Below, one piece after another: positions 18,401-28,200 of a stretch of DNA of 64,000 nucleotides. The DNA is taken from positions 4,340,001 to 4,404,000 of the forward strand of contig NC_062252.1 of assembly GCF_905475465.1 (NCBI RefSeq), written 5' to 3'. Source of the DNA: Pieris napi. Its lineage: Eukaryota > Arthropoda > Insecta > Lepidoptera > Pieridae. A program made the position numbers and the translations under genes. The notes under the pieces are model-generated. The model made no database searches, was not told the origin of the DNA, and worked only from the letters and a program-made list of their open reading frames with translations. The stretch's first letter is position 1; each line of letters opens with the position of its first letter.

Positions 18401-21006
18401 AACTACGCAATAAAAATGCAACTTATGTTGTTTAAAGTTGCTTAGCCAAAAATGAATATCTGAAGTCAAGGCTTATCAAGTATTATAGCACCAATAAATT
18501 GTTAATAACAAAGCCAATGTAAACAAGAAACATATAAAATGAATCTCACTTCTCCGTTAGAAATATCTAATAATGAAAAAGTCAACTGAAATAAGCCTAA
18601 ATGCATTTTCAGATTAAAAGCAATAATGGAAAGAACAAAAGGGTACAATATAAGATATTTTTATGCAATGTCAAACATACCTTGCATTGCAATAACAATG
18701 ACATTACAAATTGCTAATAAAAATGTACATAGTGCAAAATTTATATTTTTAACTTAATAATGGGCACTTAATTTGATTGTTTAAATAGTTTATTAGGATT
18801 TTTATAGTTACATAATATATTTTTTTAGTGTGTGTTGTTGAATAATGAGTAAAGTTGTCAATCCATCATTTCATTTAAAAAAAATATCAGTGGCACTAGA
18901 ACCTTTTTTTAGGTCTGGGCCTCAGATTTCTGTATCTGTTTCATGATCATTTGTCAATCTAATAGGTAAGTAGGTAATCAGTCGTCTGAAACTGACACAC
19001 GCCGTCGACTTTTTGGGTCTAAGTCAAGCCGGTTTCCTCACGATCTTTTCCTTTGTTCCTTTCTTCCATTCGAGCGAATATTAAATGCGCACATAGTAAG
19101 AAAGTCCATTGGTGCACAGCCGGGGATCGAACCTACGTCCTCAGGGATGAGAGAAGCACGCTGAAGCCACTTGGCCAACACTGACCATTCATCAGTCAGT
19201 CATCATTTAATATTTTTTTAAATTCATAATAAAAAAATTACTTGCTATACCATTATAAATACAGGATATTTTTATTTATTTGTACCTTGCATATCGCTCC
19301 TCCTCTTTAGATTGTTGTGACTCCATTATCCTTTCTCTAGATACAACTCTAAATGATCCACCTCCTTGAAGATAAATCTTTTCAGGCCTATGAGAGAGGC
19401 CTAACCTGTCATCATTTGGTGAAGTTAGCGGCGATGGTGACGAGAATGGATTGTCAATGTATTGATCATGATACGGGACACTGGCTTGAATGCTTTCTAG
19501 CATAGTAGTTAGATCTGCAGGACGCGCTGAAATTAAGATAACACTTAATTAACACAAACTGTACTGGCATGCATTCATAGGTCAGACGTTTATGTTAAAC
19601 TTGTAATGTAGGTATAAACTTTAAAAATGTCTAAGTGCAATTTTGTTATTCAATTTTGAAAGAAGTTTATATACCTTATATAATAATTAAAATTATTTTC
19701 TATAACATTATTAATTAATTTGCAGATACAAATCAATAATAATAACACACAGACAAAATTAGAATTGGTAGTTTCTCATATCTCAAATGCTCAATTTAAA
19801 AAGTACAACGATTGTATACAGCAATCAAAGTTAGTTATTTAAGAGAGATCAATAAATGTTGCTTAAAATTTCTTCATTGTATTTATATTTATAATTTAAT
19901 ATTCAATTTAAACAATAACAATAAAAACATTTTCATTTAAAAAAGACAAATTAACTTATAGAAAAACATTATACAAATTGTAACTAAAAATACTTGCCAG
20001 GTTTACTTGATTTACTTTTATTTGCAGTCTTAAAAACTTTTGGACTGACATTTCTCCCATTAGAATTATCATGCCGTTCTTCTCGAGCTTTTCGTCTTGT
20101 CTTTCTTGATTTATGACGTAATTCTCTACTTGACCCATTATTATTCTCAACATCGTGAGCTTCTATATCTAATTCACCACTCAATGTAACAACTTCATCT
20201 TTGTTATATTCTTTCAGATAATCATCAACCTGAAATAATATATAGACGACAATTATTAATAAACAGGCATATAAATTGCATATTCCAGAATAAAGCTAAT
20301 GCTTACATCCTGGGTATAATTCCTAGACAATATATCATACAAAACTTTGCAATATACAATATTAACAGAAGTATATTGTACACACACACAACAAAATAAC
20401 TAAAATTATCTGCAATTTTTCAGATTAGTGGACAACAAGAAGAAAAGTGCATTTGTTGATGTCATGTTGACAAAAAGAACTACTGAACCTTACCTTCTCT
20501 AAAGCAATAAGACTAGAACCGGGCACTTCAAAATCATGCAAATCTTTGTCTCTATGCCTCGAGGAATGCCTTTTCTTCTTTCTATAGGATGGACTACGCT
20601 TCTCTTTATGACTACTTGATGGTCTTGACAGATTCTTCATAAATTTATCCTCTAGACCATTTGGATCATGCGAATAAAAAACAAAAGACGGTGGTTTGTC
20701 AGTTTTCTTTATCTCCTTCTCCACAAAGCCCAATATACCCCTTTTAATTTGATCATGTATCGGTAACTCGGTGTCCAGTGATTCTTGTTCAGATTTTGTC
20801 CAGATCTCTCTTATTTTAGCCTTTTCAGAAACTTGCTCCGCCTGATTCTCTCCTGATTCAGCAGAAGCATGACCGTTTGATAACTTTCGGGAGCCGGATC
20901 TACTGCGTGATCTAGTTTTACCTTTGTGCTTTGGAGAAGGAGAACGGGCGGTAGAGTGGACTTCAGCTATTTCTTCTCGGGATTCCGAACCTTTTCCTGG
21001 CTTCAT
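15257..21006 (-). CDS. TMEM237: TMEM237, ciliary transition-zone membrane protein (six exons)
   Basis: Exons in transcript order are 21006-20494, 20229-20007, 19526-19286, 17879-17646, 16333-16156 and 15424-15257. The phases agree at every junction and sum to 1557 bases (518 aa). The first half is charged and disordered (Ser/Arg/Lys-rich, MKPGKGSESREE). The second half holds four helices at about 344-367, 380-402, 417-439 and 478-494. The junction VSVLDR|LDI corresponds to the conserved FDRIDF of vertebrate TMEM237, and the third helix is followed by a Y-P-L-x-G-N loop with two N-glycosylation sequons (456, 460). TMEM237 builds the MKS/NPHP barrier at the ciliary base. The protein is longer than the human one (about 408 aa), mostly in the N-terminal region. 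In insects cilia occur in sensory neurons and sperm, so expression there is expected (inference). Confidence 0.85.
16156..16333 (-). CDS. TMEM237: TMEM237 exon 5 (helix 3)
   Basis: The acceptor is TTTCAG and the donor GTGAGA. Its first base completes Arg, giving DR-LDITNID, then the helix PWFQPIVLVILYSACLLVCS and a loop with sequons NIT and NVT. Confidence 0.88.
16725..17471 (+). pseudogene. Decayed reverse-transcriptase fragments inside TMEM237 intron 4
   Basis: Opposite in strand to TMEM237. A stretch near 16860-16910 reads NNLSYADDTTLLAS, the RT catalytic motif, followed by an in-frame stop and KSKTKVM. After a deletion, 17080-17471 resumes with the C-terminal region (ALEMWCWRRMQRIPW, FFGHVTCRDSESLEELILTGRV) typical of insect endonuclease-RT LINEs. 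Frames change along the way and the N-terminal two thirds is missing. The clade is probably RTE/Craft-like, by the WCWRRM and GHV motifs; this is recalled, not searched. Confidence 0.75.
17646..17879 (-). CDS. TMEM237: TMEM237 exon 4 (helices 1 and 2)
   Basis: The acceptor is TTTCAG and the donor GTAAG. It encodes VQKAWRAFAGACHGVLGG, like the VQK...RAIGLFSHGFLAG start of the vertebrate membrane domain, through to SVLD plus two bases of Arg. Confidence 0.88.
18887..19187 (-). repeat. tRNA-derived SINE, near full length
   Basis: Read on the minus strand it starts with a tRNA-like head: an A-box-like TGGCCAAGTGGC and a B-box GGTTCGATCCC. A body with CTGAGGACGTAG and GGTCTGGGCC-type motifs follows, ending near TTCTAGTGCCACTGA. 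It lies in TMEM237 intron 3. Related copies are at 36469-36572, 37048-37226, 44627-44876 and 56340-56470, and possibly at 42990-43180. The head is too diverged to be a working tRNA gene. Confidence 0.8.
19286..19526 (-). CDS. TMEM237: TMEM237 exon 3
   Basis: Begins after TTTCAG with two bases, then RPADLTTMLESIQAS, and ends in the split Arg codon before GTACAA. A Pro/Ser-rich segment (DNPFSSPSPLTSPNDD) leads to a conserved-looking block (EKIYLQGGGSFRVV) just before the membrane domain. Confidence 0.85.
20007..20229 (-). CDS. TMEM237: TMEM237 exon 2
   Basis: Acceptor TTTCAG precedes GTT GAT GAT (VDDYLKEYNKDEVVTL). The 3' end is set at donor GTAAAC because only this donor, or GTAAAT a few bases earlier, leaves the single base needed by exon 3. 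A third GT at GTATTT would break the frame. The content is acidic then basic (KSRKTRRKAREER). Confidence 0.7.
20494..21006 (-). CDS. TMEM237: TMEM237 exon 1 (residues 1-171)
   Basis: Starts at ATG 21006 and ends GAG AAG before donor GTAAGG, phase 0. It encodes the Ser/Arg/Lys-rich N-terminus, including a short conserved-looking block KPPSFVFYSHDPNGLEDKF and then a basic stretch (EKRSPSYRKKKRHSSRHRDK). Confidence 0.85.
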
Positions 21007-21230
21007 GATACAACAAAAGCGGAAGCTTACAAATTAAAAATCGCGTAGACGTAAAAGGATATTATTAACTTGAGATATAATTAGACGAAGTACCATGTTT
21101 ACCTTTTAAAATCGCAAAAATTTAATATTTATAAAATTCATAGAACATATAAAATAAAAACAAACCACCTAAATCTATCATAGAAATAGAATTCAAAATT
21201 CTAAATGTTAAATGTCAACAGTTAACTTTC

Positions 21231-21249
21231 TGACGTCATAATGACGTCA
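21231..21249. promoter_or_regulatory. Tandem CRE palindromes (TGACGTCA twice)
   Basis: TGACGTCA occurs at 21231-21238 and again at 21242-21249, about 230 bases upstream of the TMEM237 ATG. These are perfect bZIP (CREB/ATF) sites. No clear RFX X-box was seen nearby. The link to TMEM237 expression rests on position only. Confidence 0.5.
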
Positions 21250-21983
21250 TTCCAAAGGCGTCGTGCAGTTGGCGCTTTTCAGAAGCATTTCTTTCGACGC
21301 AATGTAAAAATATATTAGTAAAAACATTGGTGTGAAGTAAAAGGTGTAAAATTTTATACTTACATTATAAAGTATAAACCTACCTATTTAAATACATGCG
21401 GCACGTAAAATTACGTATTTAAAAAAACTGTGTTTATTCAGATTATAATGTGTAAGATTTGGGATCCCTTTTAAGTAAAAAAAATTGTGCGTCAGGGTTC
21501 CCAAACAATATTTATTGTAGCAGTTACTAATCTCCGTGACCCCCTAGTTCACAAATTCATTTATTACTTTCAGGTAATCTATTGTTCCCATTAGTAAGCA
21601 GAAACAGCAATCTACGGTTATTTTGTTTGATTATATTATTACAATTAGTGTTGTTGGTCATTTTCATCTGAATCGCACTTAAAAACTAAAATCTAAAATT
21701 TTATGAATAAATAGGAATCTTAATAAATAAAAGCTGTTCAATTCCAAAAAGTGAATTTTAAGTACAATTTATAAAATTCTATTACCAATTAATAAAACTT
21801 TAGCCGTACCAGTTGGTGACTGGTCGGACTCACAATTTTGGAATGTAGACGACCTTTGACGACGCCTTGTTTTGGTGTATTAAATAATAGGAGAAGGCGG
21901 GCAGAAAATATGTGGTGCTAGTACATATTATAAATGCCAGCCGTGGTTGCAGAAATATACCAGGGACTATCGCAGTAAATTTG

Positions 21984-22041
21984 CTTGCACTATCTACTAT
22001 TGTAAGATAGGGACCTGTTATACAATAGTAGATAGTACAAG
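21984..22041. repeat. Short hairpin (21-bp stem, 16-base loop)
   Basis: 21984-22004 pairs with 22021-22041 with one mismatch. The flanks do not extend the stem, which argues against a typical miRNA precursor. Confidence 0.5.
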
Positions 22042-22283
22042 AGCGTGGAATTTTGTTACGACAAAAAACTTTGTCCTGTCAAGCTCCAGGCTCCTATCAA
22101 GTCGTAACTAATTTAGGTTTTTAAAATATTATGTATTTTGTATACCAAAGTGATTCGCAGTAGCTTAGAACAAGGTAATGTATTCGGTCACGTCATTATT
22201 ATGTTGACCTGTGTTATTAACACACAGCTTAATATCGGATTATATTCATCAGGGCTAACGCGTCATAGTTATTTGCGGTAACA

Positions 22284-22753
22284 GTGTTGAATACCACCGC
22301 ACTTTTTTGACGATACTAATTATCTAGGAGTGTCCGGGGGACCTTCATTGGAACACCTCCAAGTGAGTTTTGCTCCGGAAACGCGTCTAAATATTTTTAT
22401 AAAAAATTTAAAGTTTTGTGTAATGTATTAAAATTTGTAAACAATCCGCCATTTTCTACTTTTCTATTGGTTATAAGTGATGTGACGTTTACTTAAAAAA
22501 ATCGTGTTTTTAATTTATCGATTGTTAATAATCGTTTTATTTATTTATCGATTATTTCCTCATTTTTGAAATTTAAAGTTATAGAATAATCAACATTGAA
22601 ATTAACCTAATTTCGTGTTGATTATATAAATTTTTTATAAAAATATTTAGACGCGTTTCCGGAGCAAAACTCACTTGGAGGTGTTCCAATGAAGGTCCCC
22701 CGGACACTCCTAGATAATTAGTATCGTCAAAAAAGTGCGGTGGTATTGAACAC
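22284..22753. mobile_element. Foldback element with 127-bp near-identical arms
   Basis: Arm 22284-22410 is the reverse complement of 22627-22753 with one difference, six bases from the outer ends. The outer end reads GTGTTGAATACCACCGC. The 216-base centre is AT-rich with several ATCGAT-type motifs and no ORF. Near-perfect arms imply a recent insertion or arm homogenisation. No target duplication was clear (flanks ...GGTAACA and CCAACCC...), so the superfamily is open. Confidence 0.8.
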
Positions 22754-24666
22754 CCAACCCTTATTTGCATAAGAATAATGTTAACAGTCTGATACAGTAT
22801 ATGCATTGAAAGCTCTACCGTAACGTTGACATAATCTGGAGTTTTTGATTCAATAAGGGCTCTAAATACCTGGCATTAATAAAGTTTGAAAGTTTTAAAA
22901 TAGTAAACTTACCTACCTACACTCAGCTTTAGACTTGGACCAAACAACTAATCATAATAACACCGACTATATTACATAATAACAGCAAAACAGAATAATT
23001 AAATTATTTAAATTGATTCATGTTTTATTTTATTATATTGCTTAGTTACAAATAAATTACTATAAAATATAAGAGTCTTTCCTCTAAATTGTTCCATTTG
23101 GAGTACTTTTGCGATAAGGAGTTTAATTGCACAGGCGCCAATTACAGATTTAAGTTGACGCCTGGTAGATAATACCGGTGACCCAAGAGCTGGTGGTCCT
23201 CGCTTAACGAATAAGTACCGCAATACAGCAAGGAAATACGTAGAGGGAATAATGATCTTTTATGAAAGAAATTTTAGCATCAATAAAAAACATTAATAAA
23301 TAATCACAGAACTAAATATAAAAATAGATATTCCAGTGCGCAGTGTTAATTTGGCCACACTCAGTACGTTAGCAGTGGGCAATCGGGCAAGCCTTGTGTA
23401 TTTTAATTACATACACACATATGTGCAATTAAATTGCAATAAATACTTAGGTACTTAGGAACCGTAGCAAATGGAGGTTCACCCTTCAGAAAAGAGGCGT
23501 CATAGGTAATATATTTTCATAGAAAACATATTTTCATTGAAATTGTATATATTTCTAATAGTTGTTAAGAAATAAATAGGCTTTTTATTATATTTATTTA
23601 TTTATATGTACATTCATATAGTAAAAAAACAAACAGAAGGTATCTATGTCCGCCAAAAAGTCTAAAATATAAAATGCAATGACCTATTCCAAAAATGGTT
23701 GCTTCGATTTACGTATAGGTATATATGCCAGCAATTTCCTCCTATTACGCTTTTAATTTTCTGCAATATACGGACACGAGAGAGGCAGGGAACAACATCA
23801 TTCCCCTCCCCCCGCGGAGGTCGTACTCCCCTCTCTTCGAAAGGCACTTTCACTCGAAGAATTTCGTCGCTGGTCCAATGACGTCATATTTGCGCAACCT
23901 GATGCAATGTGAAGCTAAACTTATGCATTTCATATTCGGCTTTGTTTTGCAATTTAGGCTTGCATCTTCATAAGGTTGTACCGTTTAAAATATTTCTCAA
24001 AAATTTATAAAACTGTAGGTATATTAATACTATGAAAAACAAGTATATTTTACGTTTAGGCAAGAACAAAAACATCAGGATTTTGTTTTCAGTGTAATTA
24101 CGTTCCTACCTACGCAATATTGGTATTACATCTTCGGTATAGGTACTTACATAACGACTTAAGTCGCAAGTCCTGTCATTAAAAAATATGTAGTCGTTTA
24201 CACAAAGATTTCAAAGGAGGTTATCTTATCAACAACTAATTAAACAAAGAATTAAAAGTCAAATTACAGTTTTAAATGGCCATTTATTTCATATCAATAT
24301 TACATTATTGATTCATATATTATTAGTTTGGTTGTAAAATCTATGAACGCTAACTGCGTCAAATTAAATTCACTTAATCTAACTTAGACGACCCGACACC
24401 GTTTGATAATAATATAAGTTACAGTTACATCGGTACATACATCCGATATTAATTTTGTCCCGAATAAATTAAGCGAGTTATTTATCTATTTGGCACAAAA
24501 TTCGTTCATTCGCGTATTACTTCGCGGGTATACTTATAAAACTAAATTGCAAGTGTCCCTATGTTTACTCTACTGTAAACATCTTTCATATAACGTACAC
24601 ATGTAATGCAATAATCCAAATCTATACTAGTAATATCGTTAAATAATCTCACATAACACGTTTTGA
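22754..24666. other. Region downstream of Ets98B
   Basis: Mostly AT-rich. A GC-rich patch at about 23770-23890 with overlapping short ORFs looks like an unidentified repeat remnant. A patch near 23140-23220 may be a decayed LINE piece. A TTTATT at 24283-24288 is an alternative minus-strand poly(A) signal for Ets98B. Confidence 0.35.
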
Positions 24667-24672
24667 TTTATT
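24667..24672 (-). terminator. Candidate polyadenylation signal of Ets98B
   Basis: AATAAA on the minus strand about 380 bases after the stop codon. Another lies at 24283-24288, so the 3' end is uncertain. Confidence 0.3.
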
Positions 24673-25053
24673 TACAAACTAACCTAAAAGTTCATAGAAC
24701 GTACTAGAAATATATCATAGATATATGGGATAAACATTACCGACTTTCGAAGTACAATTGAACCATTATCGATTACTACCGTACTCTAATCGTCGGTAAA
24801 AAAAACTTAATTCTAAACACAATCATTACCCGTCCAATAGAATTCTAGAGAAAATTACCTTTCTCGAATTGTATGGAGGGATTTCAATCGGTTTCTCGAT
24901 TAAGGCGTACTCGCCTGAATCGACACCGATAGACATTGAATCAACTGTTTCGAATTTAAAGTTTTAAAATTCGTACAGTTTTCTACTCGTCCGCATTACC
25001 GCGGCTCTCGAACCACTATATACAACTATTTACAATGACATTACTTTCGTAAT

Positions 25054-25244
25054 TTACAAACAGTAAGGATGGCAGAATTGGTAGACAAGCCGCTGACTTC
25101 GCTCTGTTTTCTTCATGATGCCTTTCTTGTAGTACTGTCTGATGCTTCTCGAAAGTTTATCGTAGTTCATAGCTGGCCGGTTCTTTCTCTTCCCCCACAG
25201 TCGGGCAACACGAACTGAATCTTCAATTTTGAAGACACCGTTAC
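25054..25244 (-). CDS. Ets98B: Ets98B last exon (ETS recognition half)
   Basis: After acceptor CACACAG it reads NGVFKIEDSVRVARLW, includes the DNA-recognition helix NRPAMNYDKLSRSIRQYY, and ends QFCHPYCL at TAA 25056-25054. The domain lies almost at the C-terminus, as in SPDEF. Confidence 0.93.
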
Positions 25245-28200
25245 CTGTGTGACAACATTTGAATTAACCATTGTTTGATTGAACGTGCATGATAATTGGG
25301 TACTTAGATACGTGCGCCCGCGCACGCTCTTCTTTTATCAGATTAATACGTTTGCGAAGACAGCAAATGTTACTATAATAGCATTAAATTCACGCATCTT
25401 GAGCACAGGATCATAGGGGATGGTGAAGTTATATTAAATTTTATGTTCACTTTAAACATTTGCAAAATAAGACAAATTTATATTTGTACTTGTGCCTTAT
25501 CATTAAACTGAAACTATGTTAAAATTACCATAACAGTAGGTAGTCGTGAATACCAAAAATAGAATGCATTAATATAAATTATAACGATATATACGGATAT
25601 CTATGGTATTAGGCGAGTCACGAAGCTACCTTTAAGAGAGCTTTATGCCTGAAGGTTTATAGTACCTGATGGTAAATGGCTCGCTCACCTTGGCATGAGA
25701 ATGTCGATATGGTTAAAGAGACAAAGCGCTTGATCAAAGGTTTGTTCAGAAAATATAATGGCAAGTTTACTTTATTGTTTTATCGGCAATAGTTCAAGCT
25801 ATCGTGCAAAAGCTTTAATCAATTAAGCCTAGAAATAAATCGTAAGTTAAACAGTCACCAGTCCTACTAACTACATTACTGAAAATTATTATTATTGATC
25901 GTATCTTATGGATGACTTTGACAATGTACTGTAATGTGATGTAGATAGTTTTTAGCTATATCCTAATAATATTATAAACGCGAAAGTTAGTAAGTATGGA
26001 TGGATACTGCTACTGAATAGATTGTAACTCTACAATAATATAGCTTATACGTCAGAATAACACAAAGGCTAAAATGTATAAAGAGATAGAGAGATGATCT
26101 GCGATGAGAAAGAGACCATCTGCGAGCTATTCTGGCATGCGCTGCCAAAACCGACAGAGTTACACATTGTATGATGCAAATGTGTATCTTAAATAGTCAA
26201 TAAAATTAGTAGTTTTTTTCTACGCCATGCTAATATAAGCTACTCGAAATACTGCACAGACAAAGTCGCGGGCACCAGCTAGTCAGTTTATAACTGTTAG
26301 AAGTTTAATATTGTCGAATGGCTTTTTATGATATTGGTATAATGATACGGTTCGGTGTACAATAAATTATTTTTTTTCTCGGCGCCATGTGTAATTTACA
26401 TTTTTATTAGAAACTGGTTTTGATAATTGAGATTGTTTAAAATTTATAATCTGTTATAACTTAGACCGAAATCAATCGACTTACTATAATAGCACAAGTG
26501 GTATTTATCTAAATTGAGAGTCATTTATTTTGATATTTTAATTGATCCTATATTCTGCTTGTTTTTGTTGAAATATATACTAATCAGCAGAGATTTTTTT
26601 TAAATATGTGTCCCTGGGCGTATCATGCTATAATGTTTATATATATATCTTCGTTATAACATACGGTAGGTATTAGACATAAACGTTTTTTATATGTAAA
26701 TGAGCTTATTAATGAATAAGAGTGAATTGAAGGGAATTGAATTTTACACTTCCGACATATTTTTCAACGTCCATTAAAGACTTTTAAATATTCGAGCTTT
26801 ATTTATTTTAATTTTAATATTTAATTCATTGCCAGTCACTTGTCAGTCGTGTAAGGAAATAATTATTTTGTCATTACATATACGTTTTTTACAGAAAATA
26901 CTTGAACTTATTGACGTATTTGTTATGTCGACTAATTTTAGTAGTTAATATGGTTTTATAACTGAGAGTTTATTTAGACATAGACATACACATAGATCTC
27001 ATATTTAGTTACTTACATTGTGATATATAATTAAACACCCATCATCTAATAAAAAAACTTGTTTTTTTTATGATTGGACAATTCACACCAATTGACCTAG
27101 TCCCATGCTAAGCTGGTGAAGCTTGTGTTATGGGTATGTACTAGGCAACACAGACTTCATGAGGTTCATAACGGACATTTAAAAAAAGTTGCATAATGTA
27201 AATCGTCTAAGCAAATTATGTCTAGAATTATAAAATTATGTATACAAATTTTTTTTTGTATTATAGTAATAGAAATATTAAGAAACAAAATAAGTATAAA
27301 TTACTTACTTCGATCTAACCACCGTATAGCAGATCCATGTACGTGGGGTGACGCCAGCAATTCTTTGAGAAATTGCCATAAATGTATGTGAGTACTGCCT
27401 GTCTTTACTTTGCCTCCACCTTGACTTATGCTCGTACCAGCTGACTCTGAATCTTCATCTAAAACAAAGTATAGTTTGTTATGTATACGGTAAAATCCAG
27501 AGATATTTTATTTTAAGCGGTTTGTCGGGTTTATAAGTAATCTTATATCTTTGTCTAAACATATATTTATATTATACTTGTTATGATTGAACTCCCATGT
27601 AAGACGTAAACAGATTTTATATAGCATATTTTTTATTTTTAAAATATTTTTTGGGACTTTTTTCTAGAAATTTACCAAAACTTTTATCTGTTTCCTTTAT
27701 TAAACTAGTATTATATGTAAAAACTTAAATAAAAATTGTTTTATTATTCTGAAAGTCATTCGCATTTGCAATGTTAATTTTATTTTAAGTTAAAAATACC
27801 TCATGTTTAACTTTAAATTGCTTAATTATTTGTAATATACGTATTGGAGAATTAAAACAGGTTCTAACGTTAATATTATTACAATGTCAGCTCATCTATC
27901 TTGATAGCGACCTTGCGTTCAACAAGTTCTAAAATCTAGGTTGTCGGGAAGATACAAAAACTTGGATATCACATATATGGTCATCGTTTTACTTAGTATG
28001 TAGTTTAGATTGATGGATAACTGTATAGACAGTATTTAATTGAGTACACTTCTAAAATAACGAGTGTTTATTATCGATTCATTGAACTTTTAACATCGAT
28101 ATATTTACTGTTTATGTATTAGTGAGGGGACACATTTAATCATTTATTACTTTTGAATCTATTTATTCAGAGAATGATTAGCGGCGATCAAGATCATGAG

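Larger units (their letters stand above)
21007..22283. other. Upstream region of TMEM237
   Basis: Holds two CRE-like palindromes at 21231-21249 and a 21-bp-stem hairpin at 21984-22041. No coding sequence is supported. Confidence 0.5.

Noticed and set aside
18887..19187. tRNA gene in the SINE head
   Set aside because: It has A- and B-box-like sequences but sits in a SINE, has no convincing full cloverleaf, and recurs in several copies.
19956..20153. Alternative frame over TMEM237 exon 2
   Set aside because: Out of phase with exon 1; the chosen frame continues from VDDYLKEY.
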